14,865 nt of DNA from Bacteroidaceae bacterium (GCA_017548225.1 JAFYMV010000071.1:1-14865); one strand, 5' to 3'; positions 1 through 6,886 are shown, counted from the first letter of the stretch. The notes: generated by a model from the letters alone, not told the origin. Program-made: numbers and translations.

Positions 1-34
1 ATCCAAGGTGTTGCCCTAATTATACAGGTGATAA

Positions 35-1114
35 TCAAATTCTTTCGCTTCCTATGTTTCGTGTGAGCCCCTCGACAAACTCGGTGGGGGTGAGCCCCGT
101 AATCTTTTGGAAGTTGCGCCAAGCGGTGGAGCGCTGGCGGTAGCCGACATAGTTGAAGAGTTCCTGAATGTTGGCTTCGGGATCCTCCTTCAGCGCCTTC
201 ACCACATAATCGATACGGCGCTGGGTGATGTACTCCACGAAGGTCATGTCGGTATTGCGCTTGAAGGCTTCGCCCACATAGGTGCGGTTCGACTCCAGGC
301 GCTCAGCCAGCGAGGTGAGGCTCAGCTCGGGACTGCGCCACTGGTCGTTCGCCTCCAACGACACCACGATGAGTTTCCAGAGATGGTCGACTTCGGCATG
401 GGGGATCTTTGCCTCGTCGGGTTCGGCAGCAGCCTTCGGAACCAGCAGACGCTCGTTCAATTCATAATAGGTGACACCAACAAAGAAAGACACCCATACT
501 ATCTGATGGCCGAGCACCAACCAGTAGGAATGAGTCAACTGTATGGCAAAGTGCAACACGCCTATCAGACAGAAACCCAAGGCATAGCAGAGGATAAAGC
601 CACGGTCGGCACTGCTGCGTCGCCAGTTGTAGCGCACAAGGAAGAGCGAGAAGGCGTAGAAGAGCATGACAAGGAGAGTGAGCAGGCGGAACCACACATT
701 GAACTCTCCGATATACTGCCACAGGTCAGCATACGAGTATAGGGGAGTATATTGGATACCTGCACACATGCCGATGGCGGCCAACAAGAGTAGGGGAACA
801 AACAGCAGCGCATATACCTTGGCACGACCGATGGTGGGGTGTATGACCTCCAAAGGGTAGAGGAAGAAGGTTACCTGGAAGAGCAGGGGCACGAAGGTGT
901 GCTCAGGCTCGAACAGTGTGGCATCGACAGGGGCCGTGCCAGCCCAGGTGCGGAAGATGAAGGTGAAGGTAAAGAACGCTGACACCCAGCTAAGCAGGGC
1001 TTGGATTATGCGCGAGTAGTCGCCAGTCTCTGAGCGGCGACGCCACAGAAGCACACCACAAATGGCGAAGGCAGCGGTCATCAAGACCTGAAAGAGGGTA
1101 ACAATGTATTGCAT
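35..1114 (-). CDS. Membrane-anchored AraC-family transcriptional regulator
   Basis: A 359-residue protein with two parts. Residues 1-218 hold about seven hydrophobic segments (near 3-23, 36-56, 72-92, 98-120, 140-160, 171-192 and 197-217), so this half should sit in the inner membrane. Residues about 245-350 form an AraC-type DNA-binding domain. The first helix-turn-helix is near 264-286 (LSLTSLAERLESNRTYV) and the second near 316-345, with the typical ending GLTPTEF. Multi-pass AraC regulators of this layout are common in Bacteroidetes and are thought to link a membrane signal to transcription. The signal and targets are unknown here. ATG at 1114 is the natural start, because a TATCTTTG promoter box lies only 24 bases upstream on the same strand, at the edge of a repeat. 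The gene has no same-strand neighbour in the window. Confidence 0.9.
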   Translation of the reverse strand: MQYIVTLFQVLMTAAFAICGVLLWRRRSETGDYSRIIQALLSWVSAFFTFTFIFRTWAGTAPVDATLFEPEHTFVPLLFQVTFFLYPLEVIHPTIGRAKVYALLFVPLLLLAAIGMCAGIQYTPLYSYADLWQYIGEFNVWFRLLTLLVMLFYAFSLFLVRYNWRRSSADRGFILCYALGFCLIGVLHFAIQLTHSYWLVLGHQIVWVSFFVGVTYYELNERLLVPKAAAEPDEAKIPHAEVDHLWKLIVVSLEANDQWRSPELSLTSLAERLESNRTYVGEAFKRNTDMTFVEYITQRRIDYVVKALKEDPEANIQELFNYVGYRQRSTAWRNFQKITGLTPTEFVEGLTRNIGSERI

Positions 1115-1138
1115 CTTGCTAGTCGGTTATTTCGGATG

Positions 1139-1146
1139 CAAAGATA
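1139..1146 (-). promoter_or_regulatory. Bacteroidetes -7 box for the AraC-type gene, at the repeat edge
   Basis: Read on the minus strand this is TATCTTTG, a full match to TAnnTTTG. It lies 24 bases before the ATG at 1114. The TATC part belongs to the 66-bp repeat at 1143-1208, while the TTTG part extends into unique flank. The nearest TTG-like -33 candidate leaves a spacer of about 23 nt, longer than the usual 19-21, so the -33 part is weak. Confidence 0.6.
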
Positions 1147-1314
1147 CGAATAAGCGAGCGAAATAATATCAAGCTTGCTTGGATATTTTCACAGCGAGCG
1201 CAAGTATCTTCGAGGCTCCCCTCAGAGATACGAATAAGCGAGCGAAATAATACCAAGCTTGCTTGGATATTTTCACAGCGAGCGCAAGTATCTTCGAGGC
1301 TCTCCTCAGAGATA
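1143..1314. repeat. Tandem 84-bp repeat, about two copies, hairpin-rich
   Basis: Units start at 1143 and 1227, and a third unit breaks off after GATA at 1311-1314. The two full units differ at only two places, 1169/1253 and 1219/1303. Each unit has a 66-bp core bounded by GATAC and GTATC (1143-1208, 1227-1292) plus an 18-bp linker. Inside the core are a CCAAG-CTTG-CTTGG hairpin (TCAAG in the first copy) with A/T arms and two direct AGCGAGCG motifs 40 bp apart (1153 and 1193). The linker holds a small GAGG-N4-CCTC hairpin. A third core copy lies inverted at 6096-6160. The period is a multiple of three, so spurious repeated peptides appear in translation. No protein is implied. Confidence 0.9.
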
Positions 1315-1421
1315 AAATGATAATAAGAATCCGACAATAGGTGACATCCACTATCCATACAGAGAGCGGACAGGTACATTCCTTTTTCAGAAAAGACACC
1401 ATGACAAAGGGAAGTTTTTAC

Positions 1422-1429
1422 TACCTTTG
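1422..1429 (+). promoter_or_regulatory. Bacteroidetes -7 box for the M16 peptidase gene
   Basis: TACCTTTG matches TAnnTTTG exactly, 35 bases before the ATG at 1465 and just after a T-run. No clear TTTG -33 element is seen at the usual spacing. It gives a short leader of about 30 nt. Confidence 0.6.
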
Positions 1430-1464
1430 CAACGGATAAGATAACCGCTATCCCTACCCTATCA

Positions 1465-2691
1465 ATGAGAACACTACATACAACCGCCACACTGCCCAAT
1501 GGGCTACGCATCATACACGCTCCATCGCCCACCTCGGTGGTCTACTGCGGCTATGCCGTCAACGCTGGCACACGAGACGAGCAACCCCATGAGCTAGGGC
1601 TGGCTCACTTCGTGGAGCACATGCTCTTCAAGGGCACCACACGACGACGCGCATGGCACATACTCAACCGCATGGAGAATGTCGGGGGCGACCTCAACGC
1701 ATTCACCAACAAGGAGGAGACGGTCATCTACTCGGCCTTCTTGAAGAAGGACTTCGCGCGTGCCCTGGAGCTGCTGACCGACATTGTCTTCCACAGCACC
1801 TTCCCCCAACATGAGGTGGAGAAGGAGCGCGGGGTGGTACTGGAGGAGATAGAGTGCTACGAAGACAACCCTGCCGAGCTGATCTTTGACGACTTTGAGG
1901 ATATCCTCTTCCACGGCCATGCATTGGGGCACAACATACTCGGCACTCCGCGACATATCAAGCGCTTCGACACGGCCAGCGGACGCAGCTTCACCGAACG
2001 GTACTACCACCCAGCCAATGCGGTGCTGTTTGTCTATGGCAACATCCCCTTCAGCCGCATCGTGATGTGGGCCGAACGCCTCACTGCCCATATCCCTGCA
2101 GGATGCGCCAACACGACCCGCACGGCCCCACTCCCCTATGTGCCCCGCAGGGTGGAGACTGCACGACGCACGCATCAGACGCATGTGATGATGGGATGCG
2201 TGGGATATCCCTCATCGGACAAACGGCGCACGGGGCTGTACCTGCTCAACAATATGTTGGGCGGACCGGGCATGAATAGCTGGCTGAACATCGCCCTGCG
2301 CGAGCAGATGGGACTGGTGTATAATGTGGAGAGTAACCTTGTGAGCTATACCGACACGGGGGTATTCAATATCTATTTTGGCACTGACGCCAACGAGGCC
2401 GAACGCTGCATGGAGCTTACCCTCAAGGAGCTGGACCGCCTGCGCGAGCAGCCACTGACCACGCTACAGCTGTCGGCTGCCAAGAAACAGCTCATGGGAC
2501 AGGTGGGCGTGGCCTCTGACAACTTTGAGAACACGGCTCTCGGCATGGCCAAGACCTATCTGCACTATGGGGAATATGAGGGGATGGAGGCATTGTTCCG
2601 CCGCATAGAGGCGCTCACGGCCAAAGAGCTATGGGACATAGCCAACGAGCTCTTCCAACGCGACAACCTAACCGTGCTTACCTACCGATAG
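1465..2691 (+). CDS. M16 family zinc metallopeptidase (insulinase / processing-peptidase type)
   Basis: A 408-residue protein of the usual length for the single-chain bacterial M16B group. The inverted zinc motif HFVEH is at residues 48-52, and the third ligand is probably E128 in VVLEEIE, 76 residues after H52 as the family requires. The conserved LNAFTNKEETVIY stretch follows near 77-89. The C-terminal half carries the family's LREQMGLVYNV segment, whose Arg and Tyr normally help bind substrate. There is no signal peptide, so it is probably cytoplasmic, unlike periplasmic pitrilysins. M16 enzymes cut peptides or presequences inside a clamshell chamber, and many work as dimers. The substrate is unknown. 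A promoter box lies at 1422. The 3' end overlaps the convergent DUF4435 gene by 24 bp. Confidence 0.93.
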   Translation: MRTLHTTATLPNGLRIIHAPSPTSVVYCGYAVNAGTRDEQPHELGLAHFVEHMLFKGTTRRRAWHILNRMENVGGDLNAFTNKEETVIYSAFLKKDFARALELLTDIVFHSTFPQHEVEKERGVVLEEIECYEDNPAELIFDDFEDILFHGHALGHNILGTPRHIKRFDTASGRSFTERYYHPANAVLFVYGNIPFSRIVMWAERLTAHIPAGCANTTRTAPLPYVPRRVETARRTHQTHVMMGCVGYPSSDKRRTGLYLLNNMLGGPGMNSWLNIALREQMGLVYNVESNLVSYTDTGVFNIYFGTDANEAERCMELTLKELDRLREQPLTTLQLSAAKKQLMGQVGVASDNFENTALGMAKTYLHYGEYEGMEALFRRIEALTAKELWDIANELFQRDNLTVLTYR

Positions 2692-3681
2692 GAGCTGTAT
2701 GAGCCGCTCCACATCATTCTTGACGAGGGTGTAGGTGGGAGCCTCTTCGTAGTTGGTATTCTTGCGCAGCACCGACTCTATAGTCTGCAGGCTACGGTGG
2801 TAGGCGGTGAGCTCATTGCGGTACTGCTGGGCATGGCAGGCAAGGGTGCGGATCTCGACTTCGCGCTCACGGCGCAACCGTACACAGACGGGGGAGAGCA
2901 GCTTCATCACGACATTCTCCTTCAGGTGGTGCCCCTGGATGAAGAGGTAGGTATTCTCGGGTGTCACCCCAAGACGGGCCAGCTCGGGCGTCATCATCGC
3001 CAAGTCGGGCTTTGCTTGCGGGTAGCGCCGCTCAAGCCATGCCAGCTTCTTCTCTACCCTAGTACGAAGCAACTCCAGCGCATCCTCGGGATGGGGTACA
3101 CTCACGGGGTCGAGGCGTACTACACGACAAAAGTCCTGCATGGAGAACACCGACAGCTCGTGCTTGCGGTAAAACCATATATTCCACACGAAGAGGGGGT
3201 GGATAATCTGTGAGTAGAGGCGGAAGAATGCCTCAAAGTCTATCATCGGCTTGTCGTTGAGCGTGCTCTGCACACATACCCCATGCAGGCTGCCTGCATA
3301 GCACTGATAGTTCTCTATGGCATAGGCGTAGGTCTGAAGCACATAGGGACTGTTGATGATGCGGCGCGATGTATGGGTGCGCCCCTGCAACAGGTAGTCG
3401 TAGTCGCTGTCGACACAGGCTATCATGTGTCCGCCCAGCCCAGCCCCCAGCTCGTTCATCATCGCCACCTTCTTACCCTTGGCGAGCGATGTCTTCGAGG
3501 GCAACATTACCTGGAAGTAGTATTTGTCGCTATTGTACTGGCTCAACAGATGGCTCCAGAACGACACATCATCGTAGCTCTCCACATAGGCAACTATCCG
3601 TTTGCGAGCAGTCTTCGGACGCAAGCTATTGGCGGCCTCTATGTAGAGCGAAGTTACATTTTGTGTCAGTCGTTTTGCCAC
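2668..3681 (-). CDS. DUF4435 TOPRIM-type protein, partner of the upstream ATPase
   Basis: A 337-residue protein. Residues 29-100 look like a TOPRIM core. A strand ending in a glutamate, YVESYDD (E34, D37, D38), is followed by an acidic cluster, CVDSDYD (D91, D93, D95), the arrangement that binds metal in TOPRIM nucleases. FIQGHHL near 247-253 resembles the C-terminal GH motif of DUF4435 proteins. Residues 260-310 are charged and probably helical. The start is GTG (3681): an in-frame stop lies 12 bases upstream and the next ATG would delete the E34 motif. It follows an ABC-type ATPase on the same strand, 251 bp away. DUF4435 proteins often pair with such ATPases, as in the PARIS system, where AriB is a nuclease. 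Nuclease activity here is inferred. No own promoter box was found. It overlaps the M16 gene by 24 bp, tail to tail. Confidence 0.75.
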   Translation of the reverse strand: MAKRLTQNVTSLYIEAANSLRPKTARKRIVAYVESYDDVSFWSHLLSQYNSDKYYFQVMLPSKTSLAKGKKVAMMNELGAGLGGHMIACVDSDYDYLLQGRTHTSRRIINSPYVLQTYAYAIENYQCYAGSLHGVCVQSTLNDKPMIDFEAFFRLYSQIIHPLFVWNIWFYRKHELSVFSMQDFCRVVRLDPVSVPHPEDALELLRTRVEKKLAWLERRYPQAKPDLAMMTPELARLGVTPENTYLFIQGHHLKENVVMKLLSPVCVRLRREREVEIRTLACHAQQYRNELTAYHRSLQTIESVLRKNTNYEEAPTYTLVKNDVERLIQLLSVGKHG

Positions 3682-3687
3682 TTCAGT

Positions 3688-3763
3688 AAATTAAAAGTTG
3701 AAAATTGAAAATTGAAAATTACTCCGCCCGGATGGCAAACTTTCAATTTGCAATTTTTAATTT
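3688..3763. repeat. AT-rich inverted repeat with a 26-bp stem
   Basis: Arms 3688-3713 and 3738-3763 match at 23 of 26 positions as reverse complements, around a 24-nt spacer with a G/C-rich core (CTCCGCCCGGATGGC). The left arm also holds a heptad tandem (TTGAAAA, three rounds). In RNA this would form a long stem ending about 6 bases before the GTG start of the DUF4435 gene. From memory, similar AAATTGAAAATTGAAAATT elements are common between Bacteroidetes genes. Their role is unclear. Confidence 0.8.
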
Positions 3764-3797
3764 GGGAATAATATAGCAGTTTACCTAAAGGTTTTAT

Positions 3798-3878
3798 GTC
3801 ATCCTGAACGCAGTGAAGGATCTCGTGCTGGGACTGCTCCACATACTTTGAGAGATTCTTCGCGTTGCTCAGAATGAC
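3798..3878. repeat. Short MITE-like element with imperfect terminal inverted repeats
   Basis: The element begins GTCATCCTGAACGCAGTGA and ends, in reverse complement, GTCATTCTGAGCAACGCGA. The arms are about 27-29 bp each (3798-3824 and 3850-3878) and match imperfectly, around a 25-nt centre. From memory, this GTCATCCTGA-type element recurs in intergenic regions of many bacterial genomes. It has no coding capacity. A further 7-bp inverted pair, GTTTACC at 3779 and GGTAAAC at 3904, frames it at a distance. Confidence 0.75.
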
Positions 3879-3932
3879 AACATCGCGGTATTTAATTGTA
3901 ATGGGTAAACATCTATATTATTGCCTTTAATT

Positions 3933-4781
3933 TTAAACTGTAATGTCCGTCACCTCCGTCACTGCATCCATCCAACCTCCCATAATCATGGCAGGTGAGT
4001 GGGTAGTGAGTATGATCTGTGCATTGGGGTTCATCTCGCGTATGATGCTGATGATGCGCTGCTGCCACTCGATATGCAGTGACACCTCGGGCTCATCCAT
4101 CAAGAGCACGCAGGGTTGCTTGTCCTGCACGAGCACGGTGAGCAAGATAACCAGCATCTGCTTCTCGCCACTCGACAGGCGATAGGGCAACAGCTGGTCG
4201 CCCTCCTCCTGCTCAAACACGATTTCGTTCTTCGAGCGGATAATCTTCTTTCCTGTTTCAGCAAAAAGCTCATCGGCAAGGTCCTGGAAGCGGCGTTTGG
4301 GATAGGATACCTCGGCGGCCTTGCGCTGGCTCTCCTCATCGCCCGACGACAACAGTTCGATGATGCGGTTACCGATGTTCACCTGATAGTCGAGGTATCG
4401 ACGCTGCAACTGATATAGCTGCCAGTCAAGCTCGGTCTTCACATTCTTGTCGGCCATCTTCTCGGCCAAGTTGCTATGGAAAAGCGGACGGTCAAAACTG
4501 CGTATCACATCGAAGTGTATCATCGTAGCCTCCTCGGGGTAGAAGGTCATCTTTACCCCGTCTAAGTCCTTCACCTTCACATCAACGCCTGCCAGATAGT
4601 CCAACTGGGCCACGGCACGATTCAGGATGGTAGACTTACCAATACCGTTAATACCGCTCAATATATTCACATCACGGCGCAGGTCCCACACGATATGCTT
4701 GCGGCCCCACAATGCCTCAATCTCGATACGGCGAATATATTCGGCCCGTACCTCGCCACGATTCTCTTTCAGTGCTTCCAT
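3933..4781 (-). CDS. ABC-type AAA ATPase (OLD / AAA_21-like)
   Basis: A compact 282-residue ATPase with all ABC nucleotide-binding motifs in order: Walker A GINGIGKST (43-51), signature LSSGEKQ (203-209), Walker B VLLMDE (225-230) with catalytic E230, D-loop SLHIEWQ (234-240) and H-loop TTHSP with H261. It has no membrane segments, so it is not a transporter subunit by itself. The region between Walker A and the signature, about 60-200, has charged helices but no long coiled coil. The layout fits the OLD/RecF-like soluble ATPases (AAA_15/AAA_21). It reads into a DUF4435 TOPRIM gene, which suggests an ATPase that senses something and licenses a nuclease. This is inference. A TTG-N19-TATCTTCG promoter lies 27 bases upstream of the ATG. 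It is shorter than the ATPases I know from PARIS or OLD. Confidence 0.85.
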   Translation of the reverse strand: MEALKENRGEVRAEYIRRIEIEALWGRKHIVWDLRRDVNILSGINGIGKSTILNRAVAQLDYLAGVDVKVKDLDGVKMTFYPEEATMIHFDVIRSFDRPLFHSNLAEKMADKNVKTELDWQLYQLQRRYLDYQVNIGNRIIELLSSGDEESQRKAAEVSYPKRRFQDLADELFAETGKKIIRSKNEIVFEQEEGDQLLPYRLSSGEKQMLVILLTVLVQDKQPCVLLMDEPEVSLHIEWQQRIISIIREMNPNAQIILTTHSPAMIMGGWMDAVTEVTDITV

Positions 4782-4807
4782 GATTCTATTCTTTATGAAT
4801 ACATGTG

Positions 4808-4838
4808 CGAAGATACATATTTTCTTTGGGCGAACAAG
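4808..4838 (-). promoter_or_regulatory. Promoter of the ATPase gene
   Basis: On the minus strand CTTG, 19 bases, then TATCTTCG. The spacing is exactly that of Bacteroidetes promoters and the -7 box has one mismatch to TAnnTTTG. The ATG at 4781 follows 26 bases later. The methyltransferase gene ends at 4854, so the ATPase can be transcribed on its own. Confidence 0.6.
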
Positions 4839-4853
4839 TGTTTTTTCGCTTTT

Positions 4854-6023
4854 TTATGCTTTCTCGCAGCAGATGAGTACCTTCGACTCGTCAAAGAGGG
4901 TGGTGGCAAACAGGTATGCCGCACCGCCATCGCCAATCTTGAGCCGCTTGCGCAGCGTGTCGACATGCTCGGGGAAGTTGCGCACTGCAAGGTTGGCCTG
5001 CTTATATCCAAGCGCCTTCAATTCCTTCTTGCTGAACCCGTTGCAACCATTGACCCTGAACACGCGACCGGGGAAATCACTCACCAGCACATCGGAGGTG
5101 TAGAGGTGGGTGTTGGGGTGGAGCTTGCGCATGCCAAAGCGCTCGGAAGGCAGGCGGTAACACCCGGCCTTCATCAATGAGTTGTTGGGCTCGTAGAGGT
5201 ACTGCCCTAACTGCTCGGCATAGGTGCACACTGCCGCGGCCTCGGCACGGAGCGTATAGTCAAAGGCTTGCACATGAGCCCCCTGGATATTGACCGTATG
5301 CATCTGTATATCGCCACCGCTCTTGCCTCGCTCAAGCACGAAGAGCAGCTCCTTGCACTCATTGCCTACCGACACGACATGCACCTCGGCCACCGAGCGC
5401 AGCTGCCCTATGGCTTGCGATATGTCGAGCATCGGGGAGCACTTGACCATCACATGTGCACTCTTCTGTAACAGCTGCTCTTCGAGGGCACACACATCGG
5501 GCTCGCAGTCGGCGAGCGCCACCACCTTGTTGCCGCCCCTATCGCGGCGTGCGGGGTCAAGGAATATCCAGTCCTGCTCGGGCAGTGCTGCCAGCACCTC
5601 CTCGCATTGGCCTTGCCTCACCTCGATGGATTTGTTCAAGAGGGCGAAGTTATGGGTGGCGATAGCACAAAGCTCTGCATTGCGCTCTACATAGGTGGCG
5701 CGAACAAACTGTGCCGACATGTAGCTGCAGTCGATACCGAAGCCACCCGTGAGGTCGGCCAGGCATGTGCCCTGCACGAGCGATGCCTTATACTGCGCTG
5801 TGGCCTCTGACGAGCACTGCTCCATCGACAGACGCACCGGATATATAAGTCCCTCCACAGCCGCCCATGCGGGCAACTTGGTGCGGGCTATCCTTCGGCC
5901 CTCTATCTGGGTAGCTGCCACGCGCATATCCACCTCGGGATAGCGTGACGCTTGCAGAGCTAAGCTGCGCACATCATCGTTGCTGTGCTGCGCTATAAAG
6001 ATTCGTGTAGCCTCGTCAATCAT
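4854..6023 (-). CDS. Class I SAM-dependent methyltransferase with THUMP-like C-terminal domain
   Basis: A 389-residue cytoplasmic protein. The SAM-binding motif I is LADLTGGFGID (88-98), followed by YVERN (111-115), whose glutamate normally holds the SAM ribose. Motif IV is IFLDPARRD (153-161), a DPAR variant of the DPPY/DPPR motif. The last part, about 290-389, has the RLPSERFGMRKLHPNTHLY and GYKQANLAVRNFP segments typical of the THUMP-like domain found in Bacteroidetes. An RNA substrate, such as rRNA or tRNA, is likely but not shown. ATG at 6023 is chosen because a well-spaced promoter ends only 5 bases upstream. It is divergent from the B3/B4 gene, and the ATPase gene lies 72 bp downstream on the same strand. 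Confidence 0.85.
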   Translation of the reverse strand: MIDEATRIFIAQHSNDDVRSLALQASRYPEVDMRVAATQIEGRRIARTKLPAWAAVEGLIYPVRLSMEQCSSEATAQYKASLVQGTCLADLTGGFGIDCSYMSAQFVRATYVERNAELCAIATHNFALLNKSIEVRQGQCEEVLAALPEQDWIFLDPARRDRGGNKVVALADCEPDVCALEEQLLQKSAHVMVKCSPMLDISQAIGQLRSVAEVHVVSVGNECKELLFVLERGKSGGDIQMHTVNIQGAHVQAFDYTLRAEAAAVCTYAEQLGQYLYEPNNSLMKAGCYRLPSERFGMRKLHPNTHLYTSDVLVSDFPGRVFRVNGCNGFSKKELKALGYKQANLAVRNFPEHVDTLRKRLKIGDGGAAYLFATTLFDESKVLICCEKA

Positions 6024-6028
6024 GGTCG

Positions 6029-6059
6029 CGAAGTTACATCATCAACGGCAAATGACAAA
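6029..6059 (-). promoter_or_regulatory. Promoter of the methyltransferase gene, giving a very short leader
   Basis: On the minus strand TTTG, 19 bases, then TAACTTCG, the full two-box Bacteroidetes pattern with one mismatch in the -7 box. The ATG at 6023 begins only 5 bases after the box, so the transcript should be leaderless or nearly so. Confidence 0.65.
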
Positions 6060-6093
6060 ATTACCTGCCCGTTTTTTTGTAGGGCAAATCATG

Positions 6094-6164
6094 AAGATAC
6101 TGCACTCGCTGTGAAAATATCCAAGCAAGCTTGGTATTATTTCGCTCGCTTATTCGTATCTTTG
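6094..6164. repeat. Third, inverted copy of the 66-bp hairpin repeat
   Basis: In reverse complement this matches the core of the tandem units at 1143-1292. The 40 bases from CCAAGCAAGC to the GTATC end (6121-6160) are identical to the second tandem unit. The other arm has one base deleted and one changed (TGCACTCGC instead of TTGCGCTCGC). The element points its GTATC-TTTG end at the B3/B4 gene, just as the first tandem copy points at the AraC-type gene. Confidence 0.9.
6157..6164 (+). promoter_or_regulatory. Repeat-edge promoter box for the B3/B4 gene
   Basis: TATCTTTG is a full match to TAnnTTTG at the end of the repeat copy. The ATG at 6170 follows after 5 bases. A CTTG at 6130 lies 23 bases upstream, a little farther than the usual -33 spacing. 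Confidence 0.6.
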
Positions 6165-6169
6165 TCCCC

Positions 6170-6835
6170 ATGTATCAGATATCCGTTTCAGAAGAGATTA
6201 AAGCCAAGTGCCCCACCTACCGTGGAGCAGCGGTATATGCCGAGGTAAAAAACACCCCCTACAGTGAGGCTTTATGGTCAGAAATCGCCCATTTCACCGA
6301 GGATTTGCGCGCTACAGAGAGCACCGAGAGCATCAAGCAGATGCCCACCATCACCGCCACACGCGAGGCCTATCGTGCCTGTGGCAAAGACCCTAGCCGC
6401 TACCGCCCCTCTGCCGAGGCTCTGCGCCGCCGCCTGCTGCGCGGGCTAGAGCTCTACCGCATAGACACACTTGTCGACCTCATCAACCTCGTGTCCCTGC
6501 GCACGGGCTACTCCATAGGCGGATTTGACGCTGACAAGATTGTAGGTACCGAACTATGCCTCGGCATCGGCAAAAAGGAGGAAGAGTTTGAGGGCATAGG
6601 GCGCGGAGTGCTCAACATTGAGAACATGCCCGTCATACGCGATGCTGTGGGCGGCATAGGTACTCCCACCAGCGACCATGAGCGCACCAAGATGGATATC
6701 AGCACTACACACATCCTCGCCATCATCAATGGCTATAGCGGTAGCGAAGGATTGCGCGAAGCGGCCGACATGACCGCAGACCTGCTCACACGCTACGCCT
6801 CAGCCACAGAGTGCCGCGTATGGATGTTCGACTAA
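6170..6835 (+). CDS. B3/B4 tRNA-binding domain protein
   Basis: A 221-residue cytoplasmic protein that is essentially one B3/B4 domain, the editing-type module of the phenylalanyl-tRNA synthetase beta chain, here standing alone. The central REAYRACGKDPSRYRPSAEA block (65-84) followed by LRRRLL, with INLVSLRTG and GGFDADKI (117-124) after it, is the family hallmark. Free-standing forms may edit or bind tRNA or small aminoacyl compounds, but their function is not settled. ATG at 6170 is chosen over an in-frame TTG at 6131, because 6131 lies inside the repeat and upstream of the TATCTTTG box. The CotH gene follows 51 bp downstream with no clear promoter between, so the two may be co-transcribed. 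Confidence 0.88.
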   Translation: MYQISVSEEIKAKCPTYRGAAVYAEVKNTPYSEALWSEIAHFTEDLRATESTESIKQMPTITATREAYRACGKDPSRYRPSAEALRRRLLRGLELYRIDTLVDLINLVSLRTGYSIGGFDADKIVGTELCLGIGKKEEEFEGIGRGVLNIENMPVIRDAVGGIGTPTSDHERTKMDISTTHILAIINGYSGSEGLREAADMTADLLTRYASATECRVWMFD

Positions 6836-6886
6836 TCACTCATGGAAATTATGACTATATCAACACATTCTCTCATCTTTTTTCAT

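Noticed and set aside
107..742. 211-codon open frame on the plus strand inside the AraC-type gene
   Set aside because: It is fully antisense to a protein with clear membrane segments and helix-turn-helix motifs, and its own translation shows no recognisable domain.
1119..1532. Open frame on the minus strand with repeated peptides (SLEDTCARCENIQ... twice)
   Set aside because: The repeated peptide is a translation of the 84-bp DNA repeat, whose period is a multiple of three. It also runs antisense into the start of the M16 gene.
3701..3720. Short regularly spaced TTGAAAA units considered as CRISPR-like or a tandem array
   Set aside because: Units are only 7 bp with no spacers and are explained as part of the AT-rich inverted repeat.
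2668..4781. Calling the ATPase and DUF4435 genes ariA and ariB
   Set aside because: The domain types match, but the ATPase is short, the genes are 251 bp apart and the setting is not a defence island, so the names would overclaim.
6131..6169. Upstream TTG start that would extend the B3/B4 protein by 13 residues
   Set aside because: The extension lies inside the repeat and before the TATCTTTG box. The family domain begins right at the ATG at 6170.
5985..6248. Open frame on the plus strand crossing the third repeat copy
   Set aside because: It reads through the methyltransferase start region and the repeat, and its peptide is the same repeat-derived sequence.
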